Part shown: in pieces, positions 48,107 to 59,290 of the stretch | Layout: each line of letters begins with the position of its first letter | Position numbering within the stretch: the stretch's first letter is position 1 | Assembly: GCA_920105625.2 (NCBI GenBank) | Contig: OV050030.1 | Span: 405,933,034-405,997,033, forward strand | Length of the DNA stretch: 64,000 nucleotides | Origin: Clusia tigrina | Lineage: Eukaryota; Arthropoda; Insecta; Diptera; Clusiidae | Direction of reading: 5' to 3' | Translations under genes and position numbers: made by a program | The notes under the pieces: model-generated | The model's database searches: none | What the model saw: the letters and a program-made list of their open reading frames with translations, nothing else | Told to the model about the DNA's origin: nothing

Positions 48107-48193
48107 TTCTGAAGAAAATCAGCCACACTATTACAGTTTTGCACTTGTGTTAGTGTGCGCAAAACAAGAGTCATTTATCTGTATTCGCTGGCT
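48107..48193 (+). repeat. Dispersed ~90 bp repeat, copy 2
   Basis: Partner of bases 4-93, in the same orientation, with scattered substitutions. It runs directly into the pyrimidine tract that follows. Confidence 0.7.
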
Positions 48194-48840
48194 TTACTTT
48201 CCCTCTTTTGGTATACCTTTCCGTCCCTTTCTCTTTAAACATCCTTTTCAATCTATTTTTTTAAGCTTTACATCTCTCCTTATCTCCTGCTATCTCCCCC
48301 TTTATTTTTTCTCCCTCTCCTTCTATATACATCTATGTATCTTGCTTTTTGAACAGAGCGTTTCTCTCTTTTCTTTTTCTGTTTCCTTATCGCTCTCTAT
48401 CTAGCGATCTCTATCTCCTTTATTCTACATTTCTCTATCTACCTCTTCGCCATCTTCTTCCGTTTTTCAGCATCTTCCTTTCGCATACTCTCTGTTCATC
48501 ACTCTATATTTCTCTCTCTTCTTAAATTTTTCTATTTTCACTCTATATTTTTCTCTCTTCTTTCAAAATTGTTTGTTTTCTTTTTATATTCCCTCTCTTT
48601 CCTCTGTCTTCTCTCTTTTTTGTCTCACTTTTCATCTTTATTTTTTTTCTTTCATTTTATTTCTTTATCTCTCTCTCCATTTCTCCCTTTCTTTATGTCT
48701 TCCTCTATTTTTTTAACTTAGCCATTATTTTTCTTATTTTTCTATATATGTCTCTCTCTTCTCCCCCTCTTGTTTCCTATTGCTCCCTTTCTCTCATTTC
48801 GAGCTTACTATCTCGTTCCTTCATTCTTTCAGGAATAGTT
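48194..48840. repeat. Pyrimidine-rich tract (~650 bp)
   Basis: The plus strand is dominated by T and C (TCTCTC, TTTCTTTTT, CTATCT) with few G. This degenerate polypyrimidine run includes many TCTCTC blocks and no gene. It probably grew by slippage and could adopt triplex-type structures (inference). Confidence 0.8.
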
Positions 48841-49215
48841 ATTAATATTAAAAGATAGATTTTTGTATTACTTACCATAATCCCGTGATCCGAACTATTT
48901 GCTTAAACTAATTTTCCTAATACTGATAAGAAGAACAATGGTATTATTCAGTGGTAATTAACCTCAACGTAGGATCTAAGTAACAATAATATAGATCTAA
49001 GTGTGGATAAGTAAGAAGTAGGATCTAGTGATTTATTCATAGGTTCTTAGTCCAGAACTTGATAGGACTCATTCCGCTTAACATACTCTTATGCCAGGCT
49101 ATGTCCTAGACAGTGTAATACTTCGCATTTGATTTAACAATAAAATATGATTATTGAATAATACACATGAGAATGTAGGGTTCATATATGCTCCAGCTTA
49201 TACAGGAAGCACGTA
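48841..49215. other. Non-coding stretch
   Basis: No gene or element recognised between the pyrimidine tract and the mariner; the last two bases are the TA target of that element. Confidence 0.5.
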
Positions 49216-50472
49216 CGAGGGCGGATTGATATTGAAGATACCTAAGTAGGAAAAAAACATTTTTTTTTCCAAAACCATTTATTTATCAACATAGTCTCCT
49301 TTTACTTCGACACTTCCAACTTTTTTATACCATCTGAATAATACGATTTCGGGAACCCCTCAAAATACGCGTTAGTTTCGGTAATCACTTCTTCGTTTGA
49401 GATGAATCTTTTTCCTGCGTGCCATTTTTTCAAGTTTGGAAACAGGAAAAAGTCACTAGGAGCTAAATCTGGACTATAAGGTGGATGACTAACCAATTCG
49501 AAGTGCATTTCATGTAATTTTAGCATCGTATCTAATGCTGTGTGAACCGGTGCGTTGTCTTGAAGAAAGAGTATTTTTTTCTTCTTTAAATGTGGTCGTT
49601 TTTCCTTGATTGCATCAATCAATTGATCCAATAATGCACGATAATACTTTCCTGTGATTGTGGATCATTTTTCAAGATAATCGATGAGCAATATTCCGTG
49701 TGCATCCCAAAATACAGTGGCCATAACCTTGCCAGCCGATTTCACTGCCTTCGCTTTCTTCGGAGCACTTCCACCAGCTTCCACCCATTGTTTCGATTGA
49801 TTTTTGTTTTCAGGTGTTTCATCAACAGTTATTAATCGACGCCAAAAATCAACAGGACTACGCTTTATCATGTCCAAACACCGCTGTGAAGTGCTCTGTC
49901 GAACTCGTTTTTGTTCGACACTGAGCAAACGCGGCACCCATCTTCCCGATAGCTTTTTCATATGCAAATGTTCATGGAAAATGTTGAACACGCGTTCATA
50001 TGATATGTTTACCATTTCAACAATCTCACGCAACTTGACTCGGCGATCATTCATAACGATATCGAGGATTTTCTTGATATTTTCTTCAGTAACCACCTCT
50101 TTTGGCCTTCCTGTTGATGGTATTGTTGCAGTGCTTGTTCGGCCGCGTTTAAATTCAGCAATCCAATATTTTACCATGTAATCTGACGGAGCAGACTCAC
50201 CGTAATGTTTATCGAGCTTTTCTTTTGTCTCTTTCGCCGTTTTCCCTTTCAAATAATAGTGTTTAATCACTGCACGAAATTCGCTTTTCTCCATTTTTCA
50301 AGAAACACAAAAGTTGCTTACTTCAAACGACTACAACAAATAAACTAATCGTTGAATTTGGGTGAAATTTTAACAGCTGACGTTTGACAGATCGCAATTT
50401 CTTTTTAAAAAAAAGTTTTTGTGTTTGTGCTGCCATCTAGCGCTAGGTAGCTTCAATATCAATCCGCCCTCG
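49216..50472 (-). mobile_element. Mariner element with both termini (1257 bp)
   Basis: Flanked by TA at 49214-49215 and 50473-50474. The terminal repeats start CGAGGGCGGATTGATATTGA at both ends. The truncated copy at 6393-6970 belongs to the same family. Confidence 0.93.
49279..50294 (-). pseudogene. Mariner transposase, one nonsense and one 16 bp deletion
   Basis: Starts MEKSEFRAVIKHYYLKGKTA (ATG at 50294). It has WIAEFKRGRTSTATIPSTGR, a helix-turn-helix RRVKLREIVEMVNIS, VDETPEN, FLQDNAPVHT and SPDLAPSDFFLFP (DD34D). A GGA-to-TGA change near 49665 stops it after DYLEK; the copy at 6.8 kb still has GGA there. A 16 bp deletion near 49314, relative to that copy, shifts the C-terminal frame. 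VDETPEN, where VDETW would be expected, may mark a further small change. Confidence 0.92.
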
Positions 50473-50599
50473 TAAGTGTTCCTTAAGCACTATGTAGAAA
50501 AGTTCTTCACTTCATTTGAGGGGACTACTAAAATTGGTAAGCTTTACATAGATTAGAACAAGCAATATAGTGTTGGGAGTATATTGACATTCGGAGATT

Positions 50600-50840
50600 G
50601 CAGCTATGTAGATAAGGCGGCCCTCCGAAGGGCGCACTTAGGCCAACATTGACCCCTTGTGATACCGCATGAGACATCAGTTCCCATCCCTTTCAAAGGT
50701 CCAGCCATATCTTTTTATTTGTGATATCTCCCAAAGAATCCAGAAAGTAGTCCCCTAGGAAAATGCGCCTCCTTCTGGTCAACGCTGGACACGTGCACAA
50801 CAGGTATGCAATGGACTCTTCCTGAGACATTGTCGTGCAG
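50600..50840 (-). mobile_element. Orphan LINE 3' end (family B)
   Basis: The minus strand matches 17800-18065: a coding end with CTCPA and RRRIFLGDYFLD, then WLDL and stop, then a 3' UTR with CATGCGGTATCACAAGGGGT. Only the last 240 bp or so are present. Confidence 0.78.
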
Positions 50841-53800
50841 AATTCATCGATGATTTATTGAAGTATGTTGAATGTTTCATACTCGTACTTTAATCGCATT
50901 CCTAGCATACCTAAACCGCCTTCTTTTCGCTGACACAGCTTTCGTCTTCCAGCTCTCTTAGAAGTTCTTTGTTTAAATTTCTTGACTGATGGTTTTGCAC
51001 ATCAATCAAGTGTTTTCCGATTATATTGTTGAGGACGGGATAAAATTGTGATTTAAAATGGACTTCTAAAAACATTTCCTTTTTCGCTTTTGTATTTATT
51101 TCCTGTTTAATTAAAAACTGTTGTTCTTTCTTGTCAACAAAAAGGAACAAAAATAAATTGTTTACCAACCGAGTTCACATTTCAAAGAATGAACTCAGTG
51201 GGCTTTTTGCCCAAACAGCCAGCAACACGCAATGTCACCCAAATCCAGTAGTTGCCCCTCTCCAGCCAAGCAGTTGAGCGGAAAATCAAAATTCAAAAGT
51301 TCATGCTGAACAATCAATCATGATAGGATTAGGTCGCCATACACGCGTTTGTTTTAAGAGCATTGAGAAACTGGTGTAAAATATCAATAGCCATTTTAGC
51401 GTATGAACAAGCAGGCAGTGTATGTGCAAAGACTTCTGATGAAGCTCCATTCAAAGGAAACCATAACAACACACAGAAGCGAGAGCCCACGCAGCCAATC
51501 GTAAACCCACACACGCAGTCATACCCGCGCACATACTCGTAAGTACACCAAATGCGCTCCAGTTGAATTATCTTAAATTGAAAATTGGCTTTGACTAATT
51601 TGAACCATAACAAATTTATATGAGACATAATACCAGAAAAAAACCGCTACTCAAGGGCTTCTCCCACTGGAGGAAATTTGTGAAAACGCCATGATATGCA
51701 AACAACTCAGCTGCCAGCCAAGTAGGAAATCTACGAGTATCAGTTCCCTATCAGACTAATATTTATGCATTCAATTTAGATTGTTTGGAATAAGAGCAGT
51801 TTTTGGGACAGAAAGTCTCCTGTTTCACACCATTGGATATATATATATATATACATCAAGAGGGGCACAACTACTCTATGAGGAAGTAAAATATATATGC
51901 ACATTTCTAAGTAAGATCAGGGAAACCACATGCATCTTCCTTATCGTCAGTTAGTCAGAGTTATTACACATTTTTGCTCTGATAAAAATGCATAAAGGAA
52001 TAGACCAAATGGATGTCCTGAAAGATTTAAACATGTTAAAGAGTTTACATTGGAGTCACTTGCTGAGAAACTTCGATCTGACTAATTGCACCATCCTGAC
52101 TACTCGTGAAGAGTATGGAAACAATAAGGATATTTGGCCTAAATATAGTATATGCAGATGCATTATAGCGGAAATATGAAGATTGTTGATTATTTAAACA
52201 AAAACCATTAAAGAATTTGTGAAGTCTTCAATGACTTCTCGACCTCCTTTGATAGCACTTCGATAGTAATAGACTGCCTGTAATCATTATCCACACTTTG
52301 TCAAAGACTCAGCCTTAGGTTAGTTCACTGGGGCACACAAAATTTATAAAGGACTCTCTTTGTTTGATAATTTTATATATTATTAAAATCGCAGAACACA
52401 CTTGAAGTCGATTAATCTAACCAACAGCTGTAAAAAAATGGGCGCTAAGGTGCTAACTGTGGTCCCAGCCACCTGAACCAACCAACCATACTGTAAAAAA
52501 ACTCACTTATCATTTATGAGGACTTGTTGGAAACGGCCACTTTGATAGAGTATGTACGAGTAAATATATATATATTGAGATATACGAGTATAGATCTTCC
52601 TTTGTCTATAGGCTAGTGGGAAAAATCTCCACCAATATGTCACAGTCTGAAGTAAGGAGAGTCGTGTCTGCAACATCCATCAATATGCCTCAGTCTGAAG
52701 TAAGAAGAGAAGTGTCTTTGAGCATCTCTCCAAACATCTTCATATTTGAAGCTATCATGTTTTAAACAAAAGTATTTTGTCCCTTCCAGTCTGTCATAGG
52801 TCACAAATCTTAATACCACTAAAGAGACTCAGACTGTCTCTGGTTCTCAGTTTCAGACCCTTCAGAAGACCCGGACTTTGAAGAATAATACAATAGACGA
52901 GTTCCCACTCTGCTGGTTAAAAGGCTCATATACGGATTTACTTCAATGGACCGGTTTACTCGAAGGTGTTGAATTTCATTACAAAAATAGAGGGTATAAG
53001 CAATGCGTAGTCTGCGTTATATGAATCTAGAATACCTATAACTTATATGCTATAGGAACTATTAAAAGCAATTGACAAAACAGAGAGAAGGCGCTGAATG
53101 AATGACCATTTTCTCCCTTTGAAGTGTAACTTTTTATAAGAGTGTGGCCTCCCTCAGTATCTTTCCCCTCATAACCATCATCATATTTTTCCTTAAAGAA
53201 GGCGTCCCCAATTTCCCCTCACATACCCGTGTAAATATGTTGCCATTATATCGCAATGTGTGTTCTTTTCAGCTTCTTTCCGCTCCCTCTCAAGTCTCGT
53301 TTGTTCACACCACTTCATATAATTTTCCATTCAGAAATTATTTCACCAGAATCCAATCAGCAAGGAAAACAATTGGGAAGCTTTATGCTGTCTTCGCCCA
53401 CACTCACACCCACACAATCAAAGACAAACACAATGCCACCAGCATCTTCCTGGCTACATGAGTAAGTGTATCATGTCATTTCGCACATAAACGCGTACTC
53501 AGAGCGTTATGTCAGTATAACGCCATTTTCATTGCTGATCCGTGGCGCGTGCTATTTCTGCCTCCATTGGAGTGGGTGCGGCAATGCGTCGCATTTGCGC
53601 TTTTTCCTTTTCATCGGATTATTTTATTTTTCACTTTACTCTCATTCATTCGGCAGTTTTTAATAAGCTCTTCGCAATATGGCAACGGTTGTCATTGGGA
53701 CACCAACGTTCTGCAGTTATTAATATTCTTTGTGTTTGTGGCAGTTGTTGTTGTCTTTATTGTTGTCGTTGTTGTAGTTGCCATTGTTGCTGTTTTGTTA

Positions 53801-53999
53801 CTGCTTCCTGCGTGTGCGTATCAATTTGCTCGATCTCAAAATCAATATCGAAATGCGATACGCTTCAGTGATTATTTGCTTGTTAATGTTTGTCAGGAAC
53901 GTTTCTTCAATTACTTAATTTAATCTTCATTTGTTTACTTTGTCCAGACAAAAATATTACGGCGTTTCTTCCGTAATGCCATAGCATTTCGTCCGTTTG
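50841..53999. other. Non-coding stretch
   Basis: No gene recognised. It holds a short AT microsatellite (about 51838-51855), an imperfect 48 bp direct repeat around CAGTCTGAAGTAAG (52640 and 52690) and a GTT-rich run (about 53740-53800). Confidence 0.45.
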
Positions 54000-54038
54000 G
54001 TGATGTCACAGCGTCACAATAATTTATCAGATTCTTTT

Positions 54039-57000
54039 CTACCTATATGTTCCTTCTCTAGAGAAAGTAAGTAGCTGAAAGTCATGTTCCTTCATTATAT
54101 TTTCCGCTTTATGGATGAATTTGAGAATGTCCATAACAGGAGCATTCTTTAATTCTTCCAGAGCCAGCTGGTCGCGGTGGAATATATTCATTCTGGTTCT
54201 TGCTGTGGTTTCCTCTACTTCCGTGGTTTCCTCTTCTTCTAGACAGAGCCGGCACTCCGTATCATCAACAATGTGGATTCTAGTCAGGTGATATTTCAGG
54301 TAATAATGACCTGATAGAAAACCTACTATTTTTCCTATATCTGCTTTGCACATATTGCGCAATTCTTTATTGTAGGTGAATGGCCTTACCAGTCTTTTGG
54401 CTTGGTGAAGCCCCTCTATCCCTTCCCAGTGTGACATTCTGAGACTATGTTCCCAGTTATCTACCCTGGATTTAGCCTCCGCCCAGTTGATACCACAATA
54501 TGGCTCCGCACCTATGAGGCTTGCTGCGGAACCGGCCCTAGCCAGATCGTCAGCAATTTCATTGCCTTCAATCCCCGACTGACCCGAGACCCAGGCAACA
54601 AATTGCAAACTTATTTGTTGCCCCTAGAGATTGTAGGTTGTTGAAGCATTCTTCCACCAGTTTCGATTCTAAAGAATATGAAGCTTATGCCTGTAATGCA
54701 GCTTGACTATCTGAATAAATAGCTATGTGTGCGCCCTTAATACCCGTTTTCAGATTTGTCCTCGCACAGATTGAGATTGCTTGAATTTCAGCCTGGAAGA
54801 CGCTAGGCCACCTGCCCATTGGTTCTGAGATTTTGGTATTTGGTCTATAGACCCCTGCACCGACTCCGGTGTTTATTTTTGAACCGTCTGTGAACCATTC
54901 TAGGCTTCTAGGGTCGACCCAAGGTCCTCCTATGTCCCATTCATCACGGTCTGAGATAATAATCTCAAAATTGCGATCAAACTGTCGTTTTGGAATCATA
55001 TAGTCCGTTATTGAGCAGATTATGTTTTGATCTGCTATGTTATTTACAATATTGAAATGACCATAGTCATGAGGTTTTTGTCTAGACAAGATCTTCATCT
55101 TTAATGCGCTTCTAGCAGCACATTTTTTCACGAATGCATGAAGTGGGGATAGTCCTATTATGGCCTCAATAGCAGCGGTTGGGCAGTTTCGCATGGCACC
55201 GGTGATTGCCACGCAAGCCTGCCTTTCAAATCTTGTAAGTATTTTCTTACCAGATTCTTTTGTTGTCTTGGGCCACCACACAAGGGATGCATAGGTAATG
55301 ATTGGTCTAACCATCATTACATACATCCAGTGTATCATTTTCGAGTCTAGACTCCATGTTCTACCAAAGAGACTTCGACATGCCCACATTGCTCTTGTGG
55401 CTTTGTTTATCACCGATTGTAGGTGAGAGTTCCAATTCAGTCGCTTATCCAGAACTACACCTAGATATTTGACCTCATCGGAATATTCTATATTGATTCC
55501 CTCAACAGCTATTGTACCAAGGTTCAATTTTAATCTGTTTGTAAAAGGAATGAGAATGGTTTTGTTAGGATTCATGCATAACCCCTCTGCGCGACACCAT
55601 TCTGAGATGAAGGCTAGAGCCTGATTCATAATGTCGGATACTGTTCTTTCAAATTTGTTGCTAATAATGACAGCAAGATCGTCAGCATATCCAATTGCCT
55701 CGGAGCCTAACCCTTGTAGTTTGACTAAGAGATCGTCAATAACTAAAGACCATAGAAGGGGTGACAACACACCGTCTTGCGGACAGCTTTTCATTGCCTT
55801 GACTGATACGGCCTCGTCTCCCAGAGATGAGCTAATTTCTCTGCTTTTTAACATCGTTTTAACCCACCCAACAGTCGGTTTATCGCTGTTTTTGCAGAGA
55901 ATAGCCCCCTCTATAGAGCCGTAACCGGTATTATCAAAGGCGCCCCCGACATCTAAGAATGCACATAAATCAATTTCCTTGGAATATTGAGCTTTCCCTA
56001 TCTTTGTTACAAGGTAATGAAGCGCTCCCTCTGTTGATTTTCCCCTATTATATGCAACCTGAGATTGGTGCCTCTTATCCTCTTATCAAGAGGGCTGGAA
56101 AAATGTTATCCTCACCTGGTGTCTTGAATGGTTTAAAGGACCCAACAGCCCATTTAACTTTGTCTGGGGTAAATATTACTCCAGACAAACTCCAGCATCT
56201 TTTGTCTAATACGGCCAATGGTCGCATGACGGCTGATCCAGTGTCATTGACACTCTAGTTGACCCCGGGAAGTGCACTTGAGCAGGTATTCTAAAGTGTC
56301 CCTCCTGTTCATTGTATAAGACCCATCTGGTCTTCTTAAAGTTGCAACACCGTTCGAGTGTTCTTTGCGTAAGGCTTTATGGAGTCTAGCGCTCTCTGGC
56401 GTTTCGACTATGCTTTCGCAAAATTTCTTCCAAGTCTCACGCTTGGATCTTCTTAGTTCTTTGTTGTAACTTGTCAGAGCGACCCTATAGTCGTCCCACA
56501 CCTTCGTGCGTTTACAACGATTAAACAGTTTTCTTATTTTTTTACGCATATCTGCAAGCTTGTCATTCCACCATGGGACCTTGCGAGTCACATTGTGAGT
56601 TTTGACCACAGTGCTTTCATGATATGCTGAGATTATTATATCGTTTAGTTGATACACCGCCTCCTCGAGTTCACAACAGAACTTATACGTGTAGGCAGCG
56701 AATCGGATCTTGATTCTAATAATTTTCTATATAGTCTCCAGTTTTTTTTGGATTGAAGACTTCATTTTTTAATTCAGATTCACCTGGTGGGCCGAATCTT
56801 ATATGCAAGTGATCTGACAGAGAGGGCTCGTCAGATGCATGCCAATTTCTAACAAAATTGGCGATGTAAGGACTGGTTAGAGTTAGGTCTAGTACCTCTT
56901 CTCAAACCGCGTTAATAAAAGTTGGCCTTGCACCCTTATTGCATATGTTTGTGTTTTTGCTTAAGAGAAAACTTAAGAGAGACTCACCCCTGTTGTTGAG

Positions 57001-57456
57001 GTCCGGGCTTCCCCAGACATGATGATGCGCGTTTGCATCGCAGCCAATCACGTACTGCAGATTGTTACCTTGGCTGTGCCCAATAAGCCCCTGCACCTCC
57101 ACGGGAGGCATAATGTTGGAGTCACCTGGAAAGTAGGCGGACGCACAAACAATTTCCTGCGCTCCCTTCTCTGTTGAGACTTCAACAAGGATGGCTACTA
57201 GATCTTGACTAGTGAATTCTGAAATGAGAAAATAGTTAGTATTATAATCAATCATAATCGCCGCTCTGGGCCGCGAACAGTGATAATAAACCAAGTTGCA
57301 TCCCTTGTTTGAAAGACCTTTGATTTGGCCCGCAATTATCCATGGCTCTTGTATTAAGGCCATGGATAGGTCTTCGGCGGCGAACCTCTTGCACAGGGTG
57401 GCCGATGCTCCTTTAGCATGGTGCAAGTTCGCCTGTAGCACTTTAAGAGTGCTCAT
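54039..57456 (-). pseudogene. LINE ORF2: endonuclease, RT, RNase H (broken)
   Basis: Starts MSTLKVLQANLHHAKGASAT (APE endonuclease N-terminus with Asn), then ALIQEPWI (catalytic Glu), GCDANAHHHVWGS and, after an in-frame TGA near 56902, LSDHLHIRFG. A linker (WWNDKLADMRKKIRKLFNR) leads to a decayed reverse transcriptase: FKPFKTPGEDNIFPALL, several stops between about 55860 and 56100, then CPQDGVLSPLLWSLVIDDLL and GYADDLAVII. RNase H has WFTDGSKINTGVG, FQAEIQAIS, IYSDSQAALQA followed by TAA, and AWVSGQSGIEGNEIADDLA. Odd residues are CPQDGV instead of CPQGGV and GQSG instead of GHSG. A CRLCLEEEE segment forms the tail. Confidence 0.9.
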
Positions 57457-58663
57457 TCGCGGTGGCTTTCCGCAGCGAGTTTCTGGAGCCTCGCGCTCCT
57501 AGGGCCCTTATTTTTGTGGTCCCTATGACCCTCAGTATTCTTGGCTTTTGGTTTTTGGTGCTGAGGCGCTTTCGGCGCATGCCATACTGCGGGATCGCGT
57601 TTTCTTGTTGTTGTTGTTGTTGCGCGTGCGATTTGTTTTTGTCGTTCTAGCGCGGCTTTGCTAGTCGATGGTTTGTCGGCCTCCACTTCGCTGGACCTTG
57701 TGTCCCCAGCATGCCCTTCAGCACTGCTCCCGAGTGTCGGCGTTGTTTGCTCTTTTGCGCTATCGATGGCTTTCTCTGCGCCTTTGTTGCTCTTTAAAAT
57801 GAGTCGCACGTGTCCATAGCGATAGGCTATCTTCCCCTTGCACTGTGACAGTTTAGACAGTGATTCATCGTCCACCGCGATAACCAGGTTACGTGACGCA
57901 CCTTCAGTTGACCTCTGGATCACCTTCCAATTCTTGGCTGCCATTTCATTCTGCGCCCCAATGGTCGCAAGAACTTTTTCGTTGGTGAGCTCGGTGCTTT
58001 GTGGGAAGTAGCCTCTGACCACATACGTTTTTGGAAAATTTGATTCCTCAACGAGTGTCTTCTCCAAAAAAATTTCTCTTTTATCAGGCCGATGTGTTTT
58101 CTCATCCAAGTTGCCGTATTCACGTTTGAGCATAGGAACAGTAACCATCCGTTTCTGTGTGCTAGGCTGTCAAATACTGGCTTTTCGTTACTGTCGCTGA
58201 ACTCTATCATCACGTCAATAACGGTCTCCTGGATAAGAACCAACTGTTCTTTTGAGAATGGCGCCCTTACTAAATCGGTCGGAACAATTCCCAGCCGAAT
58301 AATACTGGCCACCTGACTGAACGTTGGCTTGCCTACATAAGGTGACGTTTTGGTCTTTTTGACAGATGGCGTTTCTGTTGGCGACTCTACTGAGCGAGCC
58401 CTTTTCGCCGTGGACCTCCTTTTAGCAATCTCTAGAGCCTTTTCTCTAGAGTGACCACTTGTCATCGCTTGCTTGAAGGTCCTCTTCTCTGCCGACGTCA
58501 TCTTTATGAAGTCCCCTTTTAAGTTCAGATTGCTTAGGTCTGAACCAATAACCGTGCACCCAGATTTCTTTGAGGTCACACTGTTGTTGTCGCCACACAG
58601 TGTATCGGTGTCAGAAGAGTCCATTGACTCATGACCCGATTCCAGATTCTGTGGTGGTGGCAT
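57453..58663 (-). pseudogene. LINE ORF1 (nucleic-acid-binding type), frameshifted
   Basis: ATG at 58663 (MPPPQNLESGHESMDSSDTD), then a Ser/Lys-rich segment with basic patches (KRRSTAKRARS; SVKKTKTS), then a globular part, FSQVASIIRLGIVPTDLVRA to FLCSNVNTATWMRKHIG. A one-base shift near 58080-58110 is needed to continue into YVVRGYFPQSTELTNEKVLA and LSKLSQCKGKIAYRYGHVRL. The C-terminus is very basic and low in complexity (TTTTTRKRD) and ends at TGA 57453-57455, overlapping the ORF2 start. The globular part reminds me of the DUF4780 family in arthropod LINE ORF1 proteins; this is unconfirmed. No CCHC knuckles are seen. Confidence 0.82.
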
Positions 58664-59290
58664 CGAAACCCGAAAAGTTTCATTCTTTGCACCTTCAATC
58701 AACACCGTAGATGTTGATGCGGGGCATAGTTGGTCAACAACACCTACCAACGTATATGTTGTTGTGATTTGGTTAGGTGCATGTCCAACAACTCTGCACG
58801 CAACCGAAGTTAAGTTCTCCAGCCCAACAGCTGGCTCGGCCGCAATGACCGACGATGATTGCCCATCAGCAGATTCATCGTTTATTTTTAATTCTTGTTT
58901 TTTTTTTTGTTAAGTCCATAAAAATCCCACGAGTATTATATAGGTCACCCACGGCAGAGCCCTTGTACCATGGGAAGGCATTTAATTAAAACCGGAGGTC
59001 ACCAGGTATCCGGAGTTCGCATATTCGAGACTAATCACCCCATTAGCCACGCATCCCACGGCATATGCTGTTCCACCTTGGATTAGGAGTCTGTCTATCT
59101 TAGCCAGTTCTGCATTAAGAGACTGATGTGTGCCATTAGATATACCACGGCACCAGTCCCCCAACGCACCTCTGTTTCCAGCCGTCACCACGTGGAGGTG
59201 ATAGATCAGGCTTCCATCAGAAACTCAAGTACGGCATGTACCTAAGTACGTGTTAGTCCCCTTGAGTTACCTGCGGCTCTGACAGCCATA

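Larger units (their letters stand above)
54000..59290 (-). mobile_element. Nearly full-length LINE (APE, RT, RNase H)
   Basis: On the minus strand: a 5' leader from about 59290, ORF1 from 58663, ORF2 from 57456 to a TAG at 54039, and a short 3' UTR. ORF2 carries an APE-type endonuclease, reverse transcriptase and RNase H in the usual order. ORF1 and ORF2 overlap by ATGA (57453-57456). Several stops and frameshifts make it inactive. The outer edges are approximate and I could not define a target duplication. The domain set suggests the Loa/I group (inference). Confidence 0.88.
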
